DNA of 64,000 nt from contig NZ_CM001489.1 in NCBI RefSeq assembly GCF_000262465.1, positions 2,538,597-2,602,596 of the forward strand, written 5' to 3'. The notes below the pieces were generated by a model that searched no databases, was not told where the DNA came from, and saw only the letters and a program-made list of their open reading frames with translations. Each line of letters starts with the position of its first letter. Position 1 is the first letter of the stretch. The stretch is from Frankia sp. QA3 (GTDB taxonomy: Bacteria; Actinomycetota; Actinomycetes; Frankiales; Frankiaceae). A program made the translations under genes and the position numbers. This document shows positions 17,746-26,318 of this stretch, piece by piece.

Positions 17746-18692
17746 GCGGGCGGCGTATCGCCCTGCGGCTCACCCGCTTCGGCGCCACCTTCCTGCTCGT
17801 GACCTTCACGACCACGCTGATGCTGGAACTGACCCCGGGCTCGCCGGCCGTGTTCATGGCGGGCGACAACACCGCGCCAGAGGTCATCCAGGCGATCAAC
17901 ACGAAGTACCACTTCGACGATCCGATCCCGGTGCGTTACGGCCGCTGGCTCGCGGGTGTCCTCCACGGTGACCTCGGCGCGTCGTACCTTACCGGCCAGC
18001 CGGTCCTCGCCGCGATCCGCCAGCGTCTTCCGGTGACCGTGGAGCTGGCCGTCCTGGCCACGGTGGTCGCGCTCGCGATCGCCGTCCCGCTCGCCGTCGC
18101 CACGGCGCAACGCGCCGGATCACGATTCGACCGCGTCGTCGCCGCGCTCGCCTCCTCGGCGATCTCCCTGCCCTCGTTCGTCATCGCGATGCTGTTCGTC
18201 TATCTGTTCGCCTACCGTCTGCGGATGTTCCCGATCCTGGGTTGGACGCCGCTGGACGATGATCCGTTCCGCAACCTGCGCGGCGTCGTGCTCCCGGTGT
18301 TCTCGGTCGCCCTGGCCGAAGGCATCATCCTGCTTCGGGTCCTGCGCAGTGAACTCATCGAAACCCTGCGTCAGGACTTCATCGCCCTCGCCCGATCCAA
18401 GGGACTTCCCCACCGCACCGTCCTGTGGAAGCACGCGCTGCGGCCGTCGTCGTTGTCGTTGCTGACGCTCTCGGCGCTGACGCTGGCCCGGCTGCTCGGC
18501 GGAACGGTCATCGTGGAGAGCATCTTCGTCCTGCCCGGCCTCGGGACGCTGCTGCTGGACGCCATCACCAACAAGGATCTGGTGGTCGTGCAGGGCGTCG
18601 TCGCCTTCATCGCCGTCGTCGTGCTGACCGTCAACTTCTGCGCCGACCTGCTCCACGGCGTCCTCGACCCACGCACCAGGACCGGGCGGTGA
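17742..18692 (+). CDS. ABC transporter permease, DppB/OppB type (second pair)
   Basis: 316 residues, six predicted TM helices. Landmarks: ELTPGSPA after the first helix, the periplasmic loop with NTKYHFDDPIPVRY, and the EAA loop DFIALARSKGLPHRTVLWKH with the conserved ARSKG. The GTG at 17742 overlaps the OppF stop and its own stop overlaps the next GTG, so translation is coupled on both sides. It differs clearly from the first permease pair at 5162-7104. Confidence 0.9.
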   Translation: MSGRRIALRLTRFGATFLLVTFTTTLMLELTPGSPAVFMAGDNTAPEVIQAINTKYHFDDPIPVRYGRWLAGVLHGDLGASYLTGQPVLAAIRQRLPVTVELAVLATVVALAIAVPLAVATAQRAGSRFDRVVAALASSAISLPSFVIAMLFVYLFAYRLRMFPILGWTPLDDDPFRNLRGVVLPVFSVALAEGIILLRVLRSELIETLRQDFIALARSKGLPHRTVLWKHALRPSSLSLLTLSALTLARLLGGTVIVESIFVLPGLGTLLLDAITNKDLVVVQGVVAFIAVVVLTVNFCADLLHGVLDPRTRTGR

Positions 18693-19543
18693 CCACCGCC
18701 GGATCCGGAGGACCTCCGGCCAGATCCGACCGCCACGTGCCGGTCGGCCTCGTCGTGGCCGTGGTGTGGCTCGTCGCCGTCACGCTCGCCGCCCTGGTCG
18801 CACCGCTGCTGCCCCTCACCGATCCCGACGTCGACGCCGGAGCCGGCCTTCGGGTACCGCCGTTCGAACTGTGGTCCCATCCCCTGGGCACCGACGCGTT
18901 CGGCCGCGACCTGCTGTCCCGGGTGGTGTACGGCGCCCGCGTCTCACTCGCCGCGGCCGGCGCCTCCGTCGGCATCGCGTTGGTGATCGGGCTCGCCCTC
19001 GGCATTCTCGCCGGCTACTTCCGGGGAACGATCGACCACCTGCTCGGGCTGTTCTTCGACACCGTGCTGGCCTTTCCCGGGCTCATCCTGCTGCTCGCCC
19101 TCGGCGCCGTGCTGCGCCCCGGGCTGCGCACGATCGTGCTCGGGCTGTCGATCATCGCCTTTCCACCGTTCGCCCGCCTTGCCCGCGCCGGCACGCTGCG
19201 GGTGGCCGAGGCGGAGTTCGTCCTCGCCGCGCGCGGTCTCGGCGCCAGGAACCGGACCCTGCTCAGCCGCGAGATCCTGCCCGCCGTCGCGCCGCCGGTC
19301 CTGGCGTACGCGGCAGCGATCATGGCGGTGCTCGTGATCGTGGAGGCATCCCTGAGCTTCCTCGGGCTGGGGGTGCCGGTGCCCCGCCCAAGCTGGGGCA
19401 ACATGATCGCGGAAGGACGCGGCTACCTGCAGGCGAGCCCCCACCTGGTCTTCGTTCCGGCAGGCGCGCTCGTTCTGACCATCCTGGCGCTGAGCACGAT
19501 CGGTGAATGGCTGCGATCCCGCGCCGACGCCGGACGGCCCTGA
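18689..19543 (+). CDS. ABC transporter permease, DppC/OppC type (second pair)
   Basis: 284 residues. It starts at a GTG coupled to the previous stop. An N-terminal helix is followed by the subunit-2 landmark GTDAFGRDLLSRVVYGA, the coupling loop EFVLAARGLGARNRTLLSRE, and the C-terminal SFLGLGVPVPRPSWGNMI. It completes a transporter of two permeases, two ATPases and a binding protein. It is the last gene of the plus-strand run; I see no clear hairpin terminator behind it. Confidence 0.9.
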   Translation: MTTAGSGGPPARSDRHVPVGLVVAVVWLVAVTLAALVAPLLPLTDPDVDAGAGLRVPPFELWSHPLGTDAFGRDLLSRVVYGARVSLAAAGASVGIALVIGLALGILAGYFRGTIDHLLGLFFDTVLAFPGLILLLALGAVLRPGLRTIVLGLSIIAFPPFARLARAGTLRVAEAEFVLAARGLGARNRTLLSREILPAVAPPVLAYAAAIMAVLVIVEASLSFLGLGVPVPRPSWGNMIAEGRGYLQASPHLVFVPAGALVLTILALSTIGEWLRSRADAGRP

Positions 19544-19570
19544 CGACCCGGCACTTCGATGCCCGGCGGA

Positions 19571-19785
19571 TCAGGACCTGACGTGGCTGACGGGTTTCTC
19601 GGGGACGACCGTGCTCGCGACCAGAGCCCAGTCGTACAACCGGGCGTCTTTCGTACCGTCCGCCGCGGAGAAGGTCTCCCACGTGCCCACGGGAACCATA
19701 CCCGCCGGCGTGTCCACCCGGAATCGGCCGCACTCGGTCGGACACCGTCCGGTCGCGGGCAACCGCGAGGACGTAGCCCACTCCC
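19571..19785 (-). pseudogene. IS701-family transposase remnant, frameshifted
   Basis: One minus-strand frame reads GYVLAVARDR, and the neighbouring frame continues with CGRFRVDTPAGMV and SAADGTKDARLYDWALV. Together they match the middle of IS701-type DDE transposases, where a G-x-K-x-x-R-(L/F)-(Y/F)-DWA motif is typical. A frameshift separates the two halves and the ends are missing. Confidence 0.5.
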
Positions 19786-20194
19786 CTGGGTCCCGGCCCA
19801 CCCGGCGAGGAGAGCCATCCACGACCACGACGGGTAAGGAACTCTTGTTTATTTTCTTATCAAAGTGACAAAACTGCCGGACATACCGAATCCACGCGCG
19901 ACGGCGACTATTGATCCGACCTTTATTGGCACGTCCGACCTGAAGATCATACAACATGCGGATGAACCTGTAGAAAACCGGGATCTGATCGAAGGATTCG
20001 ACTACATCGTCGGGGCGAACACTCCTTTTTCAGTTCGAGGGAGGACTCTGGGAGTGTTCCTTCCGGGCTGGTCGGGTGCGGCTGAAGGCCACGCTCGACG
20101 AGCCGTGACGGAACCTTCGTGTTCCACACCCACACCGGGGCTGTTGCGTCTGGGGAGCCGGGGCCTGCGGCGTGGACGAGGCTGGTGATGCGGG
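19786..20194. other. Low-GC stretch without a recognisable gene
   Basis: About 410 bases. The part near 19840-20010 is distinctly A/T-richer than the flanks. It contains an open frame from a GTG at 19865 (VTKLPDIPNPRATATIDP and onward, about 107 codons to 20188) that I do not recognise and that lacks a ribosome-binding site. It may be a fragment of imported DNA between two transposase remnants. Confidence 0.25.
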
Positions 20195-20300
20195 TGGTGG
20201 AGCTTGCCCGCAGCGCAGATGCGCGAGCACCAGCAGGGCCTGGCGGTCCGCGGGCGGACGTCGCCAGCGGGCGCCGCGCTCACGGCGGCAGGCGCGCGAC
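20195..20300 (-). pseudogene. Possible IS5-type transposase N-terminal remnant
   Basis: The minus strand reads WRRPPADRQALLVLAHLRCGQ in two adjoining pieces, close to the helix-turn-helix start of IS5-type transposases (DRQALLVLAHLR..). After this the frame degenerates. Very short, so weak evidence. Confidence 0.35.
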
Positions 20301-20337
20301 AGATCGCTCGCGTCCCTCTCGTCAGGCCCTGGTCCCT

Positions 20338-23028
20338 TCAGATCGTGTCCCGCAGTCCTTCGACCCGGCGCAGTCCTACGGCGTAGTCAGCCTGCTCGCA
20401 TAGTCGCGCTGCCCGGGTGAGCAGCCGCCGGGCCTGGGCGGTCTCCCGGCGTCGCAGACGGGCCTCGACAAGATCACATAGTGTGTCCGCGCTCTCCACG
20501 GGCAGGCCGGCCGCGGTGTGCCGGGCGAGGGCAGTCCGGAGGATCTGCTCGGCTTCCTGTGGATGGCCGCTCGCGGTCCGTGCCGCAGCGAGCCAGCGCA
20601 GCACGAGGGATCCGTCCAGCGTCGCGCCCAGGGCGTCGAGTTTCTCGCCCGCAGTCTGGAACACCGTCCCTGCCTCCGCGGGCTCGCCGGAGGCCAGGGC
20701 GACGCGTCCCCGCACCGCCTCGGCGCGCGCCGCACCGAGCGGGCAGCCCGCCTGCGTGTAGATCAGGAATGCCTCGTCCAACTCGGCGGCAGCGTCTGCC
20801 AGCCTCCCTTCCTCTACTGCGATGCAGGCCCGCAGCCGCAGTGTGTCGGCCACGCCGAGCGGCAGGTCCTTACGCCGGAAGTCGTCGAGAACCGGTCCGG
20901 ACAGCTCATGCGCCGACCGCCGTTCCTGGTAGCGGAGGTGCAGCTCGGCACGGGCGCGGCTGGTGGCGGCCCGCCCCAGGACATCCGTCTGCGGATACAT
21001 CGCCAAGGCGGTCCCGAAGCGACGTTCCGCGGCGCGGCGCTCGCCACGCAGCGACGCCAGCTCACCGTGCGTGCGTTCCCCGAGAGCGCGGGCATAGATG
21101 TTACCGCTCGCCTCGAAGATATCCCGAGCCTGGCCGAGCCGACGGCCCGCCTCCGCGAGATCACCCGCGATCAGCTCGACGGCGCCGAGGCCATGCACGG
21201 CGTACCCCAGCCCGAGACCCTCGTCGACCAGGGTGAGGCAGCGGTCGAAGGCGGCTTTCGCCGCGGCGAGGTCACCGCGCGCCGTCGCCAGTTCACCGAG
21301 CCGGCGATACCACGGAATCTCCTCGGCGGGATCGCCGGAACGTTCGAGTGACTCTCGCGCCTCGTTAAGGAGGTCCTCCGCGTCACGGAGGCTTCCGTGG
21401 CGCATCGTGCGGGTCGCGGTTTCGAGCAGGGAACGGCCGAGAGCCCGATGGTCGGCCCGAAGTCTGGCCATCGACTGGGCGCTGCTGGCGAACCGATGGG
21501 CATCGTCGATTCTGCCCTGGATGCGGGCCAGGTCGGCGCCGTACTGGTAACCGGCCTGTAGCAGGGCCGGGCGGTGACGACGCAGCCCGCCGCGCTGTTC
21601 CGGGGCCAGTACGGCATCCACCAACAGCAGGGCCTCCTGGATGTCACCGCCCCGGTAGGCCGCGTCCAGGCGTGCGAGCCATTCGTCGCTGCGCTGGAAG
21701 TCGTTGCAGGCGAACCGGTGGTACAGCTCCGCGTCGAAGGATCCCGTACGGGCGAAGTACTCCGCGGCCGCACGGTGCAGCGCGTCCCATGCGGGCTGGC
21801 CGCGCAGGTGGTTGAGCACACTGCCGCGAATCATGGAATGCACGTACCACGCCGGCTCGCCCGTCGCGTCGCCAGAGGGCGACCGCTGCACGAACGACAG
21901 CGAGCGCAGCGCGTCCCTCGTGCGCTGGAGTTCGGCATCGGACATGCTGCGTCCGACCCGGCCGGCCGTTGGCGCACCAGATTCCTCCGCAAGCACCTCC
22001 AGCAACGTCCTCAGCAGCTCATCGTGCACGATCCGGCGAGGGACCGCCGCCGCGTAGATGGCCTGTCGGAGCCGGACCGGGATGTGCTCGCTCAACAGGC
22101 CCGTCCATATCCCCTCAGGCGTGCGTTCTTCGAGGTCCTCGATGCGCAGCGGCCGGCCGGAACCCTGCACAAGGTCCGCCAGCGCGGCCGCCCAGCCCGG
22201 GATTCCCTGCGAGGTCGCCGCCACCTGACGAATGTCCACCGGCCCGAGACGGCGGGACGAGAGGAACGCGGCGGTGTCCCCGGAGCGCCACGGCTCCACC
22301 GCGGCATGCAGGGCCCGAACCTCCCTGGGGAGCGCGACGTCCCCCTGCCCGGCGAAGACGACCTTCACGTCGGCGAGGAGGAGACAGCGGAGGAGGTCCG
22401 TGGACAGCCAGTGACCGCTCAGCCGGAACCCGCCCCAGTCCCCGGCGTCGGGTTCCCGGGTCTCCCGCGGCACCGGGCCGTCGAACCGGGACATGCGTTC
22501 CGCGACGTCAAAGAAGACGCAGGTCTCCGGCAGGCGGAGCTCTGCAAGGTCGGCGGAGAACGCCTGGGTCATGCGCTCGCGCCGTAGCCGCCGTACGTGG
22601 AACAGGAACTCGTTGCTTCCCACGACGATGCTCAGTGGGCTTCGCTCGATGCGGCCGCCGAACAGCGCGATGACGCGGCTGCGTACGCTGATCCGCGGTA
22701 GTCGCTCCGCCTTCGGGCGCACCGACCTCTGATGCCGGTATCGGGACAGCGGCCTCCCGGCCTGACGCTCGATCTGGTCAGCCAGAACCTCCAGCAGGCG
22801 CAGCGCCGGGTCGTCGTCGCTCCTGTTGTAGGTCGGATCGGTCAGGTCGACCATCAGCCGGCGCTGCACCAGATCGGACAGGTGCACCAGCAGCGCGCTC
22901 TTGCCGATGAGCGGACCGCCGAAGAACACCAGCACCTGCAGGTCGTCCGCCGGGTCCAGCAGCCGCCGGAAATACCCGATCTCGACTGTCCGATCGGTGA
23001 ACGCCCCGGCCGGGCCAGACACGCTCAT
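20338..23028 (-). CDS. STAND-like P-loop NTPase with TPR repeats
   Basis: 896 residues from the ATG at 23028. A P-loop NTPase domain comes first: Walker A FFGGPLIGKSAL near residues 34-45 and a probable Walker B KVVFAGQ/CVFFD region. Winged-helix-like segments follow, then from about residue 480 a long array of TPR-type helical hairpins to the C-terminus. Such STAND proteins are signal sensors or switches, often in regulation or phage defence. A frame extension of 32 residues upstream is possible, but it would overlap the upstream gene's stop; GTGATG at 23031/23028 is the better start. It sits 22 bases after a small membrane protein gene on the same strand, so the two probably form one operon. 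No effector domain is fused to it. Confidence 0.72.
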   Translation of the reverse strand: MSVSGPAGAFTDRTVEIGYFRRLLDPADDLQVLVFFGGPLIGKSALLVHLSDLVQRRLMVDLTDPTYNRSDDDPALRLLEVLADQIERQAGRPLSRYRHQRSVRPKAERLPRISVRSRVIALFGGRIERSPLSIVVGSNEFLFHVRRLRRERMTQAFSADLAELRLPETCVFFDVAERMSRFDGPVPRETREPDAGDWGGFRLSGHWLSTDLLRCLLLADVKVVFAGQGDVALPREVRALHAAVEPWRSGDTAAFLSSRRLGPVDIRQVAATSQGIPGWAAALADLVQGSGRPLRIEDLEERTPEGIWTGLLSEHIPVRLRQAIYAAAVPRRIVHDELLRTLLEVLAEESGAPTAGRVGRSMSDAELQRTRDALRSLSFVQRSPSGDATGEPAWYVHSMIRGSVLNHLRGQPAWDALHRAAAEYFARTGSFDAELYHRFACNDFQRSDEWLARLDAAYRGGDIQEALLLVDAVLAPEQRGGLRRHRPALLQAGYQYGADLARIQGRIDDAHRFASSAQSMARLRADHRALGRSLLETATRTMRHGSLRDAEDLLNEARESLERSGDPAEEIPWYRRLGELATARGDLAAAKAAFDRCLTLVDEGLGLGYAVHGLGAVELIAGDLAEAGRRLGQARDIFEASGNIYARALGERTHGELASLRGERRAAERRFGTALAMYPQTDVLGRAATSRARAELHLRYQERRSAHELSGPVLDDFRRKDLPLGVADTLRLRACIAVEEGRLADAAAELDEAFLIYTQAGCPLGAARAEAVRGRVALASGEPAEAGTVFQTAGEKLDALGATLDGSLVLRWLAAARTASGHPQEAEQILRTALARHTAAGLPVESADTLCDLVEARLRRRETAQARRLLTRAARLCEQADYAVGLRRVEGLRDTI

Positions 23029-23050
23029 CACGCGGACGACCGGATGACGG

Positions 23051-23467
23051 TCATTCGATGGTGGTCGGCGAGTCCTCCACCGTGCCACCCCGACCCGCAA
23101 GCACCTGGGAGCGGATGCGGCCACGCCCGAGGATCCTCATCCCGGAGCGCGTGACACGTCCCCGTCCGCCGGCCCGCACCGTCGCGGTCACGTCCTGCGC
23201 TCGTGAACCCACCGTGATGGGCGAGCCCTGGACCGCCCCTCCCCCGGTCCCCCGCACCGACGTCGACACCCTGCGGGACCGGCGGTCCCGCGCGCCACCG
23301 CCGGCCCGCCAAGCCTCCAGCAGCGCCCAGATGACGGCGGTCCCCACCAGGCACACGAACGCCGCCCAGTGGAACCCACCGGAGACGAAACCCGCGATCA
23401 CCCCGACCAGCACACCGACCAGCGTCGACACACCCGCGATCACACTCTGCCGACCGATTCTCGCCAT
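23051..23467 (-). CDS. Small membrane protein with a repeated C-terminal motif
   Basis: 138 residues. Two closely spaced hydrophobic helices (about residues 8-30 and 35-53) are followed by a basic stretch and a Gly-rich tail. The tail holds two copies of one motif: GGAVQGSPITVG, and at the very end GGTVEDSPTTIE. The ATG at 23467 has an ideal AGGAGG five bases ahead; a longer frame upstream is not needed. I do not recognise a family. It is encoded just before the STAND-like NTPase, which suggests it is its membrane-bound partner or effector, but this is inference. Confidence 0.6.
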   Translation of the reverse strand: MARIGRQSVIAGVSTLVGVLVGVIAGFVSGGFHWAAFVCLVGTAVIWALLEAWRAGGGARDRRSRRVSTSVRGTGGGAVQGSPITVGSRAQDVTATVRAGGRGRVTRSGMRILGRGRIRSQVLAGRGGTVEDSPTTIE

Positions 23468-23835
23468 GACGGCCTCCTTCCCTTTCTCGGCGGACGAGAC
23501 GAGCATCGTGAATCATCTGATCCGGGCAATGGCCAAGCACACACCCATATTCTTCCTTCCAGGGTCAGGCCAACCGGCATTCCGGCGCCCCAGCAGGCGA
23601 ATGGGGGCGAAGTGGTGTCCCCGATGTGCACACGCAACAGGTCGTCCGGAGGTGCGCAGCCTCAGCACAGTCGGGTCTGTTGCGTTGTCCGGAGCTGCGG
23701 CGCGCCTGACCTCGCCGGTGTCGTGATCGGACGGCGGTGGCAAGCTCGACGAACGCCCTCGCCAGCCGTAGCCGAGGTTCGACGCTCGGCGAGCAGCTCC
23801 TCGACGTCCCTGACTGTGACGGCCTTCGGGGTCGG
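23468..23835. other. Gap between the small membrane protein and the DUF2637 gene
   Basis: 368 bases. Open frames here are short and do not resemble known proteins. It must hold the promoter of the small membrane protein / STAND pair, but I cannot point to its boxes. Confidence 0.3.
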
Positions 23836-24810
23836 CTACTGGCTGTGGTTGGGGACGAGGGTCCGCTCGGAAGCCATGCCGCGGCGCCGTCCGCGGACGG
23901 CGGGCCGGTGCGCGGGCCGGGCGGACGGGCCGGTGTTGACGTCGGCGTACGGGGTGTTCCTACGGACCTGGTAGACCCAGCTCTTGCTGACCGTGATGCC
24001 CTGGGCGGCGAGCACCGCGACCGTCTCGGTGACCGACCCGCCGGTCTGGTCCAGGGTGCGCACGATCGCCTCACGTTTCGCGGCCGGGTCCGCCGCGCCG
24101 TCCAGCCCGGCGGGCGGCGCGGCATCCGGCCGGTCGGTACCCGCCTGATCGGTGTCCCCCCCATCGGTGTCCCCCCGATCGGTGTCCCCCCGATCGGTGT
24201 CGTCGTCCGCCCGGGACGAAGGTCCACGGCTGTCGGTCCGGCTCGGGTAGTCAGCCGCGTCTGGCGCCGGGGCGGGCGGGGGCGCCGCCGTGGTGGTCAT
24301 AGCGGCGGTGGCGGTAGCGGCGGGCGTCGGGCCGCGTTGCAGCGGGATCGGTAGGACGGTGGTGACCGGATCGTCGGCGGTCCGGCGTGCGGCCGGGTGG
24401 ATCTGACGCATGAGCAGCTCATAGGAACCGAGCAGGGCCAGCGGCGGCCAACCGGCGATGATCCGGGCGGTGAACGTGGGTTCGGCGTGCAGCACGTTCG
24501 CGACCAGCGACGCGCAGGCCCCCAGCGCCAGCAGGACGTAGGGCAGCCAGGCCCGGTTCCGCCCGGCGCGGCGGTCCGCCAGCATCGCCATCGACGCGGC
24601 CACGATCAGCCCGTCCACGCTGAACGGCAGCACCGCCGCGGTCATCGGGTCCTCCCCGTGCGCAATCGCGACCCCGCGCATGTGCCGATAGGACACGAAG
24701 GCCGCCACCACCGCCACCGTCGCCACCGCGACCACCGTGGTGACCCGGATCGCCCGCTCCGCCTGGACACCGGAGGATCGACCCTCGCTCACCGGCTGAT
24801 CACCGTCCAC
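23836..24810 (-). CDS. DUF2637-type membrane protein with C-terminal HTH
   Basis: 324 residues from the GTG at 24810, chosen because GAGGAG lies six bases before it; the open frame reaches 25110 but that part overlaps a tRNA-like sequence. Four TM helices at about 18-130 match the DUF2637 family, common on actinobacterial integrative elements and plasmids. A long linker rich in Ala, Pro, Thr and Asp holds a GDTDR repeat. The C-terminal segment AKREAIVRTLDQ to SKSWVYQVRR looks like a helix-turn-helix. Function unknown; a role in element transfer or regulation is possible. Confidence 0.65.
   Translation of the reverse strand: MDGDQPVSEGRSSGVQAERAIRVTTVVAVATVAVVAAFVSYRHMRGVAIAHGEDPMTAAVLPFSVDGLIVAASMAMLADRRAGRNRAWLPYVLLALGACASLVANVLHAEPTFTARIIAGWPPLALLGSYELLMRQIHPAARRTADDPVTTVLPIPLQRGPTPAATATAAMTTTAAPPPAPAPDAADYPSRTDSRGPSSRADDDTDRGDTDRGDTDGGDTDQAGTDRPDAAPPAGLDGAADPAAKREAIVRTLDQTGGSVTETVAVLAAQGITVSKSWVYQVRRNTPYADVNTGPSARPAHRPAVRGRRRGMASERTLVPNHSQ
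24147..24206 (-). repeat. 15-base tandem repeat encoding GDTDR
   Basis: Four near-identical 15-base units (plus strand GATCGGTGTCCCCCC with variants) inside the DUF2637 gene linker. Read on the minus strand they encode GDTDR and GDTDG. Confidence 0.85.
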
Positions 24811-25049
24811 ACCGATCTCCTCGCCTGCTCCGGAAAAGCCACGTCCGGACACATCCTGCTCCGAAGCCGGCCGCACGGTCCGGACACCCCAACCGGTGCG
24901 GAATGTTCGTATTCGCCCTGGTGCCGACCGTGAAAGACCGGTCCACCCACGCATTTCCCAGGTCACAGCGCGCGACCGCCAGCCCTGACCGTCCGGACCT
25001 GGCCTGTTACACCCAGTCGGCTCCTCGACCGGACCGGCCGGGCGGAAAG

Positions 25050-25075
25050 GTGCGGCCCGGGGGACTCGAACCATT
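25050..25075 (-). other. tRNA-3'-end-like sequence, candidate attachment site remnant
   Basis: The minus strand reads GGTTCGAGTCCCCCGGGCCG followed by CA. It has a perfect T-loop (TTCGAGT), the 3' T-stem strand and an acceptor-like end. The 5' partner of the T-stem is missing and no D- or anticodon arm can be folded upstream. Such 3' pieces are what remain at the far end of an element that integrated into a tRNA gene. It lies in the 387-base gap 24811-25197, otherwise empty, next to the DUF2637 gene. Confidence 0.35.
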
Positions 25076-25197
25076 ACTCCACCACCGGCCGCCCTGTCCG
25101 GTGAGCTCATGAACGCAGGTAGGGAATTCCTCGTTAATCTCTACCGCGATCGGCTCCGGTGCATCGCGGCCGGCAGGGCGACGGAGCCGGCCGCGAA

Positions 25198-26067
25198 TCA
25201 TGATCTTCTCTGCGCCGCAATTCTGGTGACGCCGGCCGTCGCAGGGGCGTGGTGTTCGGCCGCTGATTCCGGGACCGGCTGTGCCCCTCGCATCATGGCG
25301 ACCACGGCGGCCCGGCTCTGCAGGCCCAGCTTGCGATAGATCTGCTCAAGGTGTTTGTTCACGGTGCGCGGGCTGATTCCCAGGGCGCGGGCGATCTCGC
25401 GGTCACCGATCCCGTCGACGAGGCGAGCCACCACCTCACGTTCCCGGGGGGTCAGCCCCGACAGGCGGCCGGCAGCCCGCTCCGACGCCGAGGCGTGGCG
25501 CTGGGCATCCCGCAGCGCGCAGGTCAGCCGGGTGAGCCGCTCCCGGTGCACGATCGCCTGGCAGACCAGAGGCGAGACGAGATCGAGCAGCTCCCGGGCC
25601 CGCCCGGAGAACCCTCGTCGTGACCGGTTGAAGACGAGCAGCGTGCCCTGGTGGCGGCCGACCGTCACGATGTTCAGCAGCTGGTCATGGGTCTGGCGTG
25701 GCCGGTAGAAGTCGGCGTAGATCGGCAGGCTGCGCAGGGTGCGGAGGTCCACGAGGTCCGTCAGAGCCACGGAGCTGCCGGTGGGCAGCCGTCGTTCCCG
25801 GTGGGCGACGAACGCCGGATGCTGCCCGAGCACCGCGGCGAAGGCGGCCGACTCGCTGAGGTCGGTGCTCGCCGGCTCGACGACGGTCGCCAGCAGCCGC
25901 CGGCTGGCGTGGTCAACCCGGCAGTAGGACGCCGAGTCGCAGCCGACCATGGCCGCCAGCCGCGCCAGCACCGGAGTCGGCATCTCGCCGCCCACAGTGT
26001 CTGCGTGTAGGACGCCCACCAGCTCCAGAATATCTCGCAAGTCCTTCTTGGTGGCTTCCGCCGGCAT
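25198..26067 (-). CDS. LuxR-family transcriptional regulator
   Basis: 289 residues. The C-terminal LuxR/FixJ HTH is at about 204-259: GLTPREREVVARLVDGIGDR, then REIARALGISPRTVNKHLEQ. The N-terminal 200 residues form an unassigned sensor-like domain (GAF/PAS-like in length), without a phospho-acceptor pattern. The ATG at 26067 follows GGAGG seven bases ahead. Residues about 140-183 are duplicated, nearly identical, at 33018-33148. Target unknown; it is divergent from a secreted-protein gene. Confidence 0.85.
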   Translation of the reverse strand: MPAEATKKDLRDILELVGVLHADTVGGEMPTPVLARLAAMVGCDSASYCRVDHASRRLLATVVEPASTDLSESAAFAAVLGQHPAFVAHRERRLPTGSSVALTDLVDLRTLRSLPIYADFYRPRQTHDQLLNIVTVGRHQGTLLVFNRSRRGFSGRARELLDLVSPLVCQAIVHRERLTRLTCALRDAQRHASASERAAGRLSGLTPREREVVARLVDGIGDREIARALGISPRTVNKHLEQIYRKLGLQSRAAVVAMMRGAQPVPESAAEHHAPATAGVTRIAAQRRS

Positions 26068-26318
26068 ATCCACACCTCCTCCTGCGCCCGCGAGCGCACG
26101 CGGTTCCTTGCGCGAGGATTCCATACACGGCTAGCCTGGGGACGCGGTTGTCCGCCAGAAGACACAATGATTCCTGGTCGCCGTGGGACTCGGGCCCCGG
26201 CTACGCAGAAGTGCGTATTCCTCGGTGGCCCACCGAACTGGTTCGGTGAGGTCGACACATTCAGGCGGCCACGCTTCGACGAGTGCGGCGTGGCCCATTT
26301 CGAAAGAGGTCGACCGAG

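Noticed and set aside
23051-23467. A true amyloid/RHIM motif in the small membrane protein
   Set aside because: The repeated motif only loosely resembles known signalling amyloids and has no matching copy in the STAND protein, so I report it as an open question, not as such a motif.
25050-25120. A complete tRNA gene
   Set aside because: Only the T-loop and 3' side fit; the T-stem does not pair and no anticodon arm can be drawn.
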